Shown: one piece after another, positions 30,818 through 44,470 of the stretch | How the letters are laid out: the number at the start of each line of letters is the position of its first letter | Numbering within the stretch: the stretch's first letter is position 1 | Assembly: GCA_021234155.1 (NCBI GenBank) | Contig: JAJEKV010000004.1 | Span: 26,145,831-26,209,830 of the forward strand | DNA from: Isoetes taiwanensis | Taxonomy: Eukaryota > Streptophyta > Lycopodiopsida > Isoetales > Isoetaceae | Length of the DNA stretch: 64,000 bases | Direction of reading: 5' to 3' | Program-made: the position numbers and the translations under genes | Notes under the pieces: generated by a model | Told to the model about the DNA's origin: nothing | What the model saw: the letters and a program-made list of their open reading frames with translations, nothing else | Database searches by the model: none

Positions 30818-30850
30818 GTTTTGGGTGCCTTATGAGTAACCACTATGAAT
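30818..30850 (+). repeat. Internal copy of the CACTA-like right terminus
   Basis: TTTTGGGTGCCTTATGAGTA followed by ACCACTATG matches the inverted repeat found at the ends, with one change in the tip (TTATG for TTGTG). It lies about 530 bp inside the right end. Confidence 0.65.
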
Positions 30851-32235
30851 ATCCACATCCTATTAGGTGATAACTATAAATAATTACCATGACAATAAAC
30901 TCGATATTGAAAACAAACCGCGACTATTATAAAACATGCATTTTTATATTAGAGAACTAGCATGATTAAACACTATGGTGTTTAAATTTGTATAAAAAAC
31001 CACGTTATAGAATACTTCAACTTCTATAAGCCATGTGACAATGAAAAACCAACACAAACAACCATTGCCATATTTAAAGCGATGTCAAAAACCATGCTAC
31101 AAGCCATTGTCGATTTAATAAATCATGCTATAGTAGAAAACTGGCATGAATGACCACCATTGATACTAGAAGCCATGTAATAAGCTAATATTGGTTTTAA
31201 TAAACCACACTATAACATAAAACTAACATTAATAACCACGTATGAGTTATAAAAACCACTATGCTATGTGTTTTTTACTAAGAATAATTTTTTTAGCATA
31301 AGAAACCACATCTATGGGGGTTTTTCAGTGGTTTATTATAGTGGTTAAATCTTTGGGTGCCTTGTGGATGGAAGAAAATTGAGAAAATACAGAAAAGATT
31401 TTTTCGATCGGAACTTGGCATTAAAATGCAAATGCCTTATGATATGCTTTTAGTGGAGTGTGGAATGTTTTCCCTGGAAGTTGAAGCACTTTGCAGGACT
31501 CTCCATTATGTGTATAAAGTCCTTTATATTATGCCTGATGATAGCCTCCCACGTTTGGCCCCAGGAGGAGAGGCAGCATAAAAAGGGTGGTTTGGAACAT
31601 AGAACTTTGGCTAGCTTGTGGGGGATGTATATGGATGATCACGGGGATGTATAAAGATGATATTCGAGGGTGGGTCAAGAGAAATGTCACTCGTGTGTGC
31701 TGGAGGGAAGGTCTTTGAGTAAGAAGGAGTTTTATAGGAATCACATCAACCCTACGCTAAAGGGAGCCAGTTACCTTCAGGAAAATATCTCAATTAGATA
31801 TAGACAAGCCATATGCGAGAATGAGGCCCAGGCTCTCGCACGGGCTAGGGTTGAGATAAACGGTGGAATGATGTCCCACATGAGCTTAGATCCTGCAAGT
31901 TGTGTGACTCCGGGCTCTTGAGGATGAAGCACATGTGCTTCTTCATTGCCCAGCATACATTGACTTCAGCGTTAAACATGGTAATAAGTTTATACACTTG
32001 TTGATTTCTTTGATCTTCCAGTGTCAGTTTGGGGCATACATACTTGAAATCATGGGTTCTGAGAGAGGAATGCCTAAAAAGAATGGAGGTAAAGGAAATG
32101 GGCGAGGAGGAGATGGGAGGGGTTAATGCATTACTTCTGATGATGCATTAGGCGATCTTTTATACATGATAATGTCTTGATTTGAGCGTCTTATAGACAC
32201 GGCGGTCTCACAGGCGTAATTAATACAATTTCATT

Positions 32236-32390
<155 letters not shown>

Positions 32391-32399
32391 GCGTGCACA

Positions 32400-32537
32400 C
32401 ACACAGAGAATGTTGATGATAATGGCAGGTTTGAGTGAGAGTGATGAGCTAGATGAGGACTTCGAGACATCTATTATTTTATGACATTTAAAATTGTGGG
32501 TCTAATAGGCCTTGAGGCCTCTCATTGGCAATGTCTC
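32400..32537 (+). mobile_element. LINE copy L7, 3'-end fragment of the second subfamily
   Basis: The words GAGTGATGAGCTAGATGAGG and TTTTATGACAT and the hairpin AGGCC-ttga-GGCCT (32507-32520) match the 3' end of L10 (44465-44575). Only about 140 bp is present. Confidence 0.8.
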
Positions 32538-32591
32538 ACTCTCCCTCCTCCCTCCCTCCTCCCTCCCTCCCCTCTCTCTCTCTCTCTCTTT
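32538..32591. repeat. CCCT/CT tract before LINE L8
   Basis: CTCCCTCC-type units followed by CT units, ending TTTACGTG where LINE L8 begins. Confidence 0.9.
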
Positions 32592-32880
32592 ACGTGTGGG
32601 GCGGGCACGAAGAAGTAAAAGCTTAAAAATTGGTCGAGAGCCCTCTTTGCAACTACAAAGGCTTCGGTCTCACTGGCTGCAGCCAGGCCGCTGGGTGCAT
32701 CGGTGGTCGCGTGTTGCCTCCGGGCCCTCGTCCCGTGGGCGAGGAGCTGCAAACAAGGGGGGCACGTCTGTGGCGACCCTAAAATCTAAACGCGGAGCCA
32801 AATCTGGCTCACATACTGATAATAACGCAGGGGCAACAACAGGCCAGACCTTAATCGACCTTGCTGCCATCGATCTGGCA

Positions 32881-32902
32881 AAGGAAGGAAGGAAGGAAGG
32901 AA
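32881..32902. repeat. (GGAA)n, i.e. (TTCC)n tail of the minus-strand LINE derivative
   Basis: Five GGAA units stand exactly where the 3' end of the minus-strand element meets the L8 ORF1. A tetranucleotide tail replaces poly(A). Confidence 0.85.
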
Positions 32903-32929
32903 GAAATTTTTAACGTCCACAGAACCCAA

Positions 32930-33150
32930 TCGGGTTATGGGACCAGAACAAACAAAGGGGGCATAACCCCTAATAGAACAGAGGGCCGAAGCCCAAAGAA
33001 CAGAACATGGGGTCAAAGCCCCGTTACAACACACAATACAGGGCATGAGCCCTACCAAAACTCGGGAGCTATGCCCCGTAACAAGTCTCAAATACCAAAT
33101 TCAAAACAAGCGGGCACAAGCCCAGACAAAACTCGGGGGCTATGCCCCAC
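32930..33150 (-). repeat. 3' UTR array of GGG/CCC mini-hairpins
   Basis: Seven or eight small inverted repeats are spaced about 20-35 bp: GGGGCATAACCCC, GGGCCGAAGCCC, GGGGTCAAAGCCCC, AGGGCATGAGCCCT, CGGGAGCTATGCCCCG, GGGCACAAGCCC and GGGGGCTATGCCCC. They are joined by A/C-rich linkers. The stems are conserved as pairs while loops and linkers vary. They lie between ORF1 and the (TTCC)n tail, so they belong to the 3' UTR. Confidence 0.8.
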
Positions 33151-33206
33151 AACAAAGTACGCAATAAAAGGAAATCCAAACCAAAACGGAGTCGGGACGC
33201 CCAGGG

Positions 33207-34121
33207 CTATACAAAAACTGTCCATGGATCAGTCGGCCAATGATCCCGGATAATAGCCTGGCCTCCCCTGTACACAGCCCACTTTCGTTGCAGTCGAGCT
33301 TCGTGGACTCGGCATAATTCTTCCTTTCGTCTGCAGAGCTGTGTGGGGGTAAGGTTTTCCTGGACAGAGAAAGCGGTTCCCTTCAAGTGATTGCCATGTC
33401 GGAGGATGTGAAATCTGGAGGAGGGATCTCGAAAGCGGACTAGCAAGTGCCGGGGGCGGTCGGGTCGAGCTGCTCCAACCCGGTGTGCAAAAAGAACGTC
33501 TGCTGCCTGTATGTGCATTATCTGAGTGAAAAACCGGTCCACTTCAACTCTAGCAGGAGTGTCACTCGCCTCTTCCAATCCTACGATGCGTAGGTTCAGG
33601 GCGGACGTGTGCTCTGTGTCTATACTCAGCTCCGAACGTGGGACCTTCGCCTGCTCAGCAGGTGGACAATCCTGTGTCTGCGGCTGTGTGGGCCTAGATA
33701 CTGTAGCATCTTCCTGGGGCATGGCATGTACATGGTCAGGTGCTGGTGTTCCGATAGACACTGGCGAAGCATCACTGTGCTCTGCCGACTGCAGCAGTAT
33801 CTCCAAAAGCTGTACCTAGCTCTCTAAAGGCAATTGAGCAAATGTCTCTGTGAGAGTGACGGTAGATTGAACTGTGCGAAGCTTGATCAACAGGTATGGG
33901 GGCAAACAAGGGATCCGAGCAGTTATTCTGTTCAAGGCCGCAACTGAGGAGGCATTGGGAGCAGATTGTGCCAGGACTGAACGCTGGGGCCCAAAAGAAG
34001 GGGCTGCCTGGAGATAGGGCTCTATCGTGGGATCATAGGGCTGACCAGATGACACAGGCACCTTGATAAGGTTCTTTGCCTTGCGGGTCTCTCTGGCCAT
34101 ACGTTTGATTGTAAGGGTCAT
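33207..34121 (-). pseudogene. ORF1 protein of the minus-strand LINE derivative, one internal stop
   Basis: The frame starts at MTLTIKRMARETRKAKN (ATG at 34121) and stays open to 33207 except for a single TAG at 33816-33818. The middle is a short coiled coil (LIKLRTVQSTVTLTETFAQL before the stop, VQLLEILLQSAEH after it). A Pro/Gln-rich linker follows. The C-terminal RRM-like domain begins SALNLRIVGLEEASDT, the same core motif as in L8 and L10 ORF1 but with many differences. About 304 codons, normal for this family. Confidence 0.75.
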
Positions 34122-35714
34122 GCTGAGGTTCTTTGAAATAGGAACTGAGGCCACAAGAACAAGTTGCAGATAGGTAGACCGAGGTAGGGACAGACAAAGG
34201 CAAGGAGGGTTGAAAAAAGGGGGCTAGAACTTAAGAGGCTGGGCGAAAATCAGTAACTGGCCTAAGGTATATGAAATTGCAGCTGGTGTGGAAGAATTGT
34301 GCAGCCGCTGGGTTAATACCGGCAAAGAGATATGGGCCGTTTGACCCAGGAGTGAAAATTGCCAAACCAACCTAGGTGGAGAGATGTGCTGCCAGACCAG
34401 AAGAAACTACAAAAACTGACCTGATGCAATAACCGACCTCCTATCAGAACCGACCTGATGCAAATCCCGGTAAATTAGAACCAAAGGCCAAGAACCAGGT
34501 GGTGGATACGGCTGTGTCCGGACTGGCTGGAAGCTGCCGAGAGCCTATGTTGGGGAATCCAGACGGAAACTTGGGAAACGAACTGGGACGGTGAAGACCT
34601 TTGTCGAAACTGGAGGTTGCGATGAAGCCGATCCTCTGTTCTTGCTGCTGCTGACATCAGGTACTGTTGGCTGGGCTGGTGCTTGATGCTACCACCTGAA
34701 CAAGATCTTCACATGAGCTGAGCTAGAACGGGCCTTGGGCGCCTTAGGCGCCTAGGTAGCAGACGGCAGACGTAAGGAGGGGGAGAGCAACTAGGCAGTG
34801 GAGAAAGAAGACACAGAATCGGATTCAGCTGAAAGTATTAGCCCCAAGAATACCATGGCTGGAGACATGTTCTGGAATGCAGGATCAATACACACAGGGC
34901 TGATGCTCAATTCTAGACTATTCCAGCAACAGGGGATACCGCAGCAAGATATTGTCGGTATACTGGTCAATCTGAATCTAGTCATGGTGAAGCTTATGGA
35001 TATGATGGAGCAAATGCGGAAAGAGGCAGCAAGCAGAGAACTGGAGGCAACAAGGAAAGAGTCGGAACTGATAAGTGCATTGCGTCAAATTTCTAGTTCT
35101 TTGTCTGAAGTGCAACAGGATAATAGACTGTTGAAAGAGGAATTTGCGGCCATGAGAGTAGAATTAAAGCAGGAAAATCAGATGTTGCGAGATGAGATTA
35201 CCAGTTTGAAAGAAAGAGAAGCTGAAGATGAGTCTGACGGGGATGATGAAGAGGATGACGAATCAGAAACAGTGAAAGATGTAGTCAATAAGCTGAATAC
35301 ACGCATAAATGATATCTTGGAAATGCAGGAAAGGCACAAAAGAGCACTAAACTTGAGAGTGGCAGGTTTGCCTGAAGTGGAGAACGAGAATACAAAGAAC
35401 GAAGTAGCATGCCTCTTTTCAGGACACATGAACCTGGAAGGGATTGAGATTGAAGAGGCTTTCAGAGCAGGAATGAAAGGAGACAAACAACGAAATGTGG
35501 TAGTGAAATTCTCAAACCGCGCTAGCAGAGTTAAGGTGCTCCAGAAAAAGACGGAACTGAAAGGTAAAAACATCTGGATTAATGAGGATTTGACAAAGGA
35601 ACAATATGAAAGTCATAAAGTGAATTCAAGGCAGCAAAGCAAAGCAACAAGAAGGTGTTCTGGAAGAATGGGAAGGTGCAGGTCTCGGAATAGGGGATAG
35701 AGGCCATCAGGGTT

Positions 35715-38700
35715 ATGGCGTGGAATATAAATCAGTTGAGCATTGAAAAAATATACTCGATGGAGGATGTGTCGGCATTAGTTGATTTGATATTCTTTTT
35801 AGAAACATGGGAACATGAAGAATTTGGCCTACCTGATATAACTGGATTTAATATTCTACATTCAGTATGGAACAGGAAAGGGTGGAGAAGAAGAGGCTTT
35901 GGAGGGGTTGCTTGTTACATACGACAGGAGATGTCACATTTAGTAAAAATAGTGAAGGACTCTAAACAACATATCTAGGTAAAATTCTTGGGAAAAGAAC
36001 GTAGAGTTTTTATTGCAGGTTGTTATTTCCATCCATTAAAGCAGCAAACATACCAGATATATAACTTGGATATGGATGATCCTTTCCGGTTGCTTGAGCA
36101 GGAGATCGCAGGGTTCATGGAATTAGGGGAAGTGGTGCTTATGGGGGATTTTAATGGGAGAACAGCTCGGAAACATGCAGCAATATCAAGTGAGCATGGG
36201 GACCCAATTTGGATGTAGCAGCTAGACACACAAGAATTACGTGATATTGGTTGGGACCGCACTTCATTGGATGTGGACCAATGGCAAACACCGATGGGCA
36301 CTGCTTTGTTGAACATGTGTAGTGGCTTGGATTTGTTGTTATACGATGGAACCAGGAATTTTCCAGAGAGCTCTAAATGCACATGCAGGGGGAAAAGCAT
36401 AGTAGATTATTTCATTGCAGCATCACATTTTAGAGACCAAGTAGTTTCATTGCAAGTATTGGATGCGAGGAGTGAATCTGATCATGTACCTGTCATTGCC
36501 TCAATCCTAGTAGCTAACCGTCTTCCTGAAGCACTCAAAGAGGTTAGAGAGGTGGAAAGAATATTCGTGGTTGGTCGGAAAAAGGAAGCATACTTTGACA
36601 TGTTTGAAATGAGATATGAACAAATAGTGTGGCCTGAAGGGGCAGATGAGATAAGTACCACCTTGACTTCTTTGATTACCACCATAGCATATGCGTGCTT
36701 TAGCTCAAAGCCTCGGCAGAAGGGGCTACCTTGCAATGGCTGGTTTGATAATGAGTGTAAGAACAAGAGGATGCAATATAAGAGCGCAACTGGGGCAGCC
36801 AGGGCACAATTGATTAAAGAGTTTAAAACTCTTACAAAAGCAAAGAAACGGGCATTCTTGCGATGCAAACAAGAGGAGATGGTGAGGGATTTGTTGGTGG
36901 ACCCCTTTAAGTTTTGGAAGAAGATCAAACAAAGTAGGCATGAGGACATACCCCTACAAGCAGAGGACTTGCTAAACATGGTGAGGAAACTGTATCATGT
37001 GGAAGGTTTGAGGGAGATAGGACAGGAAAGGAAATGCATATTGTCTATCTCGAGTGAAGAGGTACAAGGCGGGCTTGATAAGTTGGCAAATAGAAAGGCA
37101 GCTGACTCCACGAGGTTAGTGGCCGAGCTTTTAAAGTGGGCAGGACCTAAAATGGTAGAGGTGCTTACACGGATATTTAATGCAGCATTGCGGGGTGGCT
37201 TTCCCTCATCTTGGCAGGTCAATCGGGTGGTCCCCATATATAAGGTTGGGGATAAAAGGGATCCTGGCAACTACAGAATGTTTATGATTAGTAACCTATT
37301 TGCAAAATTGTATGCTACAATCATAGAGCGCAAAGTCAGCAGTTGGGCAGAGAAGCATGATGTTAGGGCCAAAGGGCAAGCAGGATTTAGACCTCGGAAA
37401 TCCATAATTGATCATCTTGTCACTTTTCGTGCTATGATAGATGCTGTTAAAGGGACACGTAAACCACTTTTTGTTGCGTTTGTAGATTGCACTAAGGCCT
37501 TTGATACGGTCTGTAGGGGATACCTTTGGGATAGTCTGGAAAGGGTAAACATACCAGAAGAGTATAGCAATGCGGTGAGACTACTGTATGAGAAAGTGTT
37601 GGTTAAACTCTCTAGACCCTTTAGTGAGGAGTGTAATGAGGTAGTGATCAGCAACATTGGAGTCAAGCAGGGCTGCCCCATGTCCCCGACTCTCTTTGGG
37701 ATATTCATTGATGAATTGGAGGAGTGGATACATAATATGGGAGGAGATGGGACTCCGTTGGCTGGATATCTTATTCTCTCACTTTTATATGCAGATGATG
37801 TTGTGCTGATTGCTAGGAGCAAGGAGGGGATGCAAAAACACTTGGATGTTTTAGCCGCTTTATGTGATGCCAAGGGATTGAGGGCGAATCTTGCCAAAAC
37901 TAAGGTGGTGATCTTTGGGACCACTCTAGATAAGAACTATGCTTTTTCCTACAAAGGTAATCCCGTCGAGATTTCTACATCCTACAAATACTTGGGGATT
38001 GTAGTAGATAAAAATTTCAGGTGGAATCAAACAGTAGAGCAGAGGGTAAATGGTGGGCTTAAAGCTTTCTTTGCGATGCAAAGGAAATGTATCAAGGCTG
38101 GTGTGTGGAGTTTCAGGCTAAAGAGAATGCTATTTAAGACGCTGGTGCAGGCAGTTGTGCTATATGGTTGTGAAGTATGGGGGCCAGGGCTTTCATTGGA
38201 ATTGTGACAAAAGATCGAAAAGGTACAAAAGAAATTCCTTCATGCGGAACTAGGAGTTAAAATGCAAACCCCGTATGAGATGATGTTGGCTGAATATGGT
38301 ATGTTGCCCTTAGAATGTGAGGCTATATGCCAATTTTTAACTTATCTGTGCAAGGTAGGCAGTTTGGAAGAAGACAGTTATCCCCGCCTGGCTCTAAAGG
38401 AGTCATTTGACAAGGGGTGGTATGCGGATGGAATGATTTGATTAAGGAGATGGGGGCTAAGCATTGAAAACATGGAGCACAATAAGGGCAGGATCTGAGA
38501 GTGGGTGATGGAAACAGTTATGCTACGAGTCTGGTCTAGACCAGGCACGAAGATGTCACACTATAGGGCACAGATGAACCCTTAATCTTTGCAGGAAATG
38601 GAGTATTTGGATACTAACATCTCGACCAAGAAGAGGCATGTCATATGCAGAATGAGGTTGAGTGCGCATCACCTGGATGTGGAAGTAGGCAGATGGACGA

Positions 38701-38950
38701 AAATAGCACATGAGCACAGGATATGCCGAGCTTGTGGATCAAATGAAGTTGAGTATGAGATGCATGTAATTTTGAGGTGTCCAGCGTACCAAACCCTATG
38801 AGACAGGTTTGACATTAGAGTCTCTGATTTGGTAACCTTTTTTCAGCTCCCAGCAACCCGTATTGCAAGTTTTCTAAGATGTACTACAACTGCGAGAGTC
38901 AATTGTAAATATATCTAGAGGTATAATTGATGAGGAAGAGGAGAGTGAGC
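35715..38950 (+). pseudogene. L8 ORF2: endonuclease plus reverse transcriptase
   Basis: Starts MAWNINQLSIEKIY, with the asparagine and LET glutamate of APE-type endonucleases, then LMGDFNGR (36142-36165) and SESDHVPV (36474-36497). The reverse transcriptase has FVDCTKAFD, GVKQGCPMSPTLFG and LLYADDVV (YADD at 37788-37799). The thumb shows TSYKYLGIVVD and VVLYGCEVWGPG. The C-terminal knuckle is CRACGSNEVEYEMHVILRC (about 38731). No RNase H domain was seen. In-frame stops occur at 35976, 36216, 38205 and several places after 38430; the longest uninterrupted stretch is 36267-38207 (646 codons). Where homologous copies allow comparison, most stops replace Trp or Arg codons, as expected from cytosine deamination. 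The enzyme would nick target DNA and prime reverse transcription there. Confidence 0.9.
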
Positions 38951-39022
38951 TTGATGATGAGCCTCTCTTTTCTGAGGGCTCATCACATGAAAATGGTTTT
39001 AACTTTGAACATGTTTTTCTAG

Positions 39023-39034
39023 ACGTCTCATAGA

Positions 39035-39090
<56 letters not shown>
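39023..39090. repeat. Half LINE hairpin followed by (TATC)n
   Basis: CGTCTCATAGAC is the 5' half of the 3' hairpin. It breaks off into about 14 TATC units (39035-39090), after which LINE L9 starts. Confidence 0.92.
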
Positions 39091-41247
<2,157 letters not shown>

Positions 41248-41268
41248 GTAATTGCGGGAGGCCTTAGA

Positions 41269-44200
41269 ATGGTTGTCTGGAACATCAACAGATTGACCAT
41301 TGATAAGGTGTATAGCATGCAAAAAATACTGGATAAAACTGATGTGATTTGTTTTGTGGAGACAAAAGAGCATGATTTATTTGCATTACCGGACATAGCA
41401 GGATTTGATTTAGTATATTTTGTTCATAATAAGAGATTTAGAGATAAAGATATGGGAAATGGAGGAGTAGCATGTTTTGCAAGGCCAGCTGTAAGAGACC
41501 TGATCCAGGGTGTGAAGAAGGACAGAAATGGACAATATATTTGGTTGGAAATAAGGGGAAATCTTCTCTATTACATGGCAGTATGTTATTTTGCTCCTAA
41601 ACATATGAAAACATACACAGAAACGGATGCCTCTACAAATGATTTATTCTTTTCACTAGAACAAGACATTATGAGTTTTCAAGGAAAGGGAAAAGTAATA
41701 TTGACCCGGGGAGATTTCAAATGCGGGATGTAATTTACAAGCATCCGTTATTACGAGGAGATAAAGATCCACTATGGCTGGAATCAATGGATGAAAACGA
41801 TCTTGCATTATGTGGCAAAAGTAGAGAGTCTACGAACTTAAGTGAGATCACTAAGGCAGTAGACAATTCATTAGTCTTTGCATTAGTGCTAATCTATTAA
41901 TCAGAATGGATTAAGTAGATTCCCTGGCTCTATAAAAATACATGTCAGCTCTAGAAGTGCGGTGGATTATCTAGTTATGGCGAAGATACAATATGCATTA
42001 GAAGAATTCATAGTAGGAGAAGATGAATTGAATCGATCATAATCCTTTGTGCTTTAGGATCGAGTGCTAATATTCGTAATGATCCGCCATGCTCTTCTAA
42101 GCGGAAATATTGGCTGAAATCAGCATTGCATATGCAATATAGAGTAAGAGTTGGGCAAAAGGCATCAAACAAAGTATGGGATGGAGGATTGACCCGAAAT
42201 GAACCAGCAATTGATTGAGGTTTTAGAGGAGGCATGAAGAGAGATATTCACATCACATAGAGCATTGAAGGGGTTACCACGCAAGGCATGGTTTGATAAA
42301 GAATGTCGTTGATGCTAAGGAGCAAAGGGAAGAAGAGTGACCAGCTTGGAAAAGAAACGTGCAAACAAAATATAAGAGATTGGTTCAGTAAGCAAGAAGA
42401 GATATTACCCGAGGCAAAGGCAACAAATCTTATGCCAAAGGTATTTGGAAGAGCCTAAGTCGTTTTGGAATGCACTTAAAAAAGCATAAGCAAACTGAAG
42501 TGCCATTAGATGCCAGGATCTCCGGAGGCATGTGGTCTCTATGTATCATAGTGATGATGTAGATGACATGACTAGCCATAGGAGATCGGCCATGCTAATC
42601 ACTGAGGAAGAAATTGCAGCAGGGATAGCTTCCTTGGCAAATGGTAAAGCACCAGACTTACATGGGATGTGTGCGGAGCATCTTAAATGGGCTGGTTCTA
42701 GCTTGCATCCGGTGATTGCTAACATGTTTAACATGGCTCTTGAGCAAGGATTTCCACTGGATTGGTGTAAGAACAGGGTTGTCCCGATACACAAAAGTGG
42801 GTCGAAGCATGAAGCGAACAATTACCGAACAATTATGATAAGTAATTTGCATTCAAAGTTGTTTGCGACTATTTTAGAGAAGAAATTAAGTCTATGGGCT
42901 GAAAACAATAATAAGAGAGCGGAGTCACAAGCGGGCTTCCGGGCAAGCAGATCCACATTAGATCATTTGTTAGTGCTGAAAACCATTTTTGATAAAGTAA
43001 AAGGTTCTAGGAAACCTGTATATATGGCATTTGTTGATTTTAGAAAGGGACAGGTTAGAAAAGTTGAAAGTGCCACATGAACTTAGAGATGCGGTACAGG
43101 TCTTGTATGGAAAAGTGCTTGTTCAGTTATCAAAGCCATTCTCTGAGATTATCCTTGACAGTGTCGAGAGTAATATAGGGGTAAAACAAGGATGCCCATT
43201 ATCACCTACATTGTTTGGCATGTTTACTGATGGATTGGAAGAATGTTTACATACTAACCGGCCCGGGGAGGCATGGAGATACATGGGTATGTGGTGCACC
43301 TTTGTTGATGTATGCATGATGTTGTCATGTTTGCCCAAGCGAGAGAACACATGCAGAAGCACTTAGATGGGCTGGCGGGTTTTTGTGACAAGACGGGCAT
43401 GCAAGTAAACCTAGACAAGACAAAGATTATGACGGTCGGTGTGTTGAAGCAAGAAAATGTTTTCGTGTACAAAGGGGATATAGTTGAAATGTGTGATTCC
43501 TATAAGTATTTAGGACTTGTTTTAGCCGCAACCATAGATGGAATACTTGTATCACTCGAAGGATTGATGGGGGCAACGAGCCTTGTATGCATTGCGTAGC
43601 ATGTGCGTGAGATCACATCTTTGGTCATGGCATTTAAAGGTAAAATTGTTTCATTCTCTCGCATGCAGTGTGGTGCTCTATGGATGTGAGATTTGGGGGT
43701 CAGTCTCCCACAATGTTTATGGGATGATATTGAACAGGTCTTGAAGAAGTTCTTGAGACTAGAATTAGGGGTCAAAGCTCAAACACCATATCCCATGATG
43801 CTAGGTGGAGAGTGCGCTTATGCCGCCGAAGGGGAAGCAAATTGTGAGATGTGTTTCGTATCTTAAGAAGGTGCTAGATATGGATGACTCAAGAATCACT
43901 AAAAAGGCTCTACTATCCAAACAGTTAAAAGGCCTATTGCATGATGTAAATGAAGTGGCTTGGAAAGTGGGAAATTCAATGGGAGGAAATAATCCAAGTG
44001 GACTCGGATTTGAGACAATGGATAATGCAAAGAGTGCATAGGAAAATGTGGAAGCAACCAAAGACCAAAAATGATCTTGTATAGGCGTAATATCAACCCG
44101 ACATGGGAGAAGCTAGACACCGAGGGACAATATATCTATACGTAAGAGACATGCAATTTGGTGGATAAAGGCTTAGCTCACACCACTTGGGTGTGGAGAC

Positions 44201-44470
44201 CGGAGATGGGGACACATATTACCTAGACATCCGAGATATTGCAAATTATGCGACACAAAGACAAGTAGAAGATGAAGACCATACATTGTTACGATGTAGT
44301 GCTTACAAGGAACTCCGAAAGCAAAATATGGAATTCAAGATGAGGACCTCCTTCATTCTTTATGCTACATGGTGACATCATAGGGAAGTATCCGATTGAG
44401 TTGCTACAAATTAGAGATACATATCTAGAATCTCAACCGCTTGATGTAGATACGGAAATTTTGAGCTGAG
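41269..44470 (+). pseudogene. L10 ORF2, degenerate
   Basis: Starts MVVWNINRLTIDKVYS. The endonuclease N-terminal half is open to 41733 (TRGDFKCGM replaces GDFNGR). The fingers and palm are recognisable at 42532-43080 (NYRTIMISNLHSKLF, FVDFRKG), 43031-43366 (VKQGCPLSPTLFGMF) and 43312-43599. The YADD box is destroyed by an indel near 43305-43320. The C-terminal part (43500-44375) is in several frames. Confidence 0.85.

Larger units (their letters stand above)
25695..31366. mobile_element. CACTA (En/Spm)-like non-autonomous transposon, 5.67 kb
   Basis: Termini are CACAAGGCACCCAAA and its exact reverse complement. The similarity extends to about 28 bp (AACCACTA in both). The insert is flanked by a 3-bp GAT duplication. 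The CAC start, 3-bp duplication and many subterminal TGTGGTTT words (left) with AAACCAC words (right) are typical of the CACTA superfamily, although the canonical tip is CACTA rather than CACAA. No transposase domain was recognised in the interior. It holds short unrecognised open frames and several local duplications. Its location inside a LINE shows it arrived after that LINE. Confidence 0.82.
32881..34795 (-). mobile_element. ORF1-only LINE derivative (HAL1-like) inserted in L8, minus strand
   Basis: Read on the minus strand it has about 640 bp of 5' leader (34795-34122), an ORF1 (34121-33207) and then a 3' UTR-like array of GGG..CCC hairpins (33150-32930). It ends TTAAAAATTTC followed by (TTCC)n. 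No endonuclease or reverse transcriptase is present between ORF1 and the 3' end. It is therefore a deletion derivative like the half-LINEs (HAL1) known in mammals. It is GC-richer than the host LINE and belongs to another lineage. It splits L8 ORF1. The duplication is probably short and A/G-rich (GCAAAGGAAG against GAGAAAGAAG) but is unclear. Confidence 0.72.
32592..35700 (+). pseudogene. L8 ORF1 (L1-ORF1p-like chaperone), interrupted
   Basis: The N-terminal part lies before the insertion. It reads RGRGAANKGGTSVATLKSKR, a basic region like the N-terminus of L10 ORF1. The main part is 34798-35700. A heptad-rich coiled coil runs from about 35010 to 35215 (LMDMMEQMRKEAASRELEAT onward), followed by an Asp/Glu block. 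An L1-type RRM starts with RALNLRVAGLPEVENENTK. The C-terminus is basic. The fold and order match L1 ORF1 proteins, which bind element RNA as trimers. Its stop at 35698-35700 lies 14 bp before the ORF2 start. The inserted ORF1-only element makes it non-functional. Confidence 0.82.
32592..39034 (+). mobile_element. LINE copy L8, near full length and least decayed
   Basis: Contains ORF1 (split by an opposite-strand insertion at about 32881-34795) and ORF2 from 35715. ORF2 stays in one frame for more than 3 kb, with only point stop codons. The order is ORF1 coiled coil plus RRM, APE-type endonuclease, reverse transcriptase and CCHC knuckle. The 3' hairpin is cut after its 5' half (39023-39034) and replaced by (TATC)n. 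Net of the insertion it is about 4.5 kb. Confidence 0.93.

Noticed and set aside
25695-31366. PIF/Harbinger element, because of the 3-bp duplication
   Set aside because: The duplication is GAT, not TTA/TAA, and the termini begin CAC with CACTA-style subterminal repeats.
32930-33150. Series of rho-independent terminators
   Set aside because: The GGG..CCC stems lack T tracts and lie in an eukaryotic retroelement 3' UTR.
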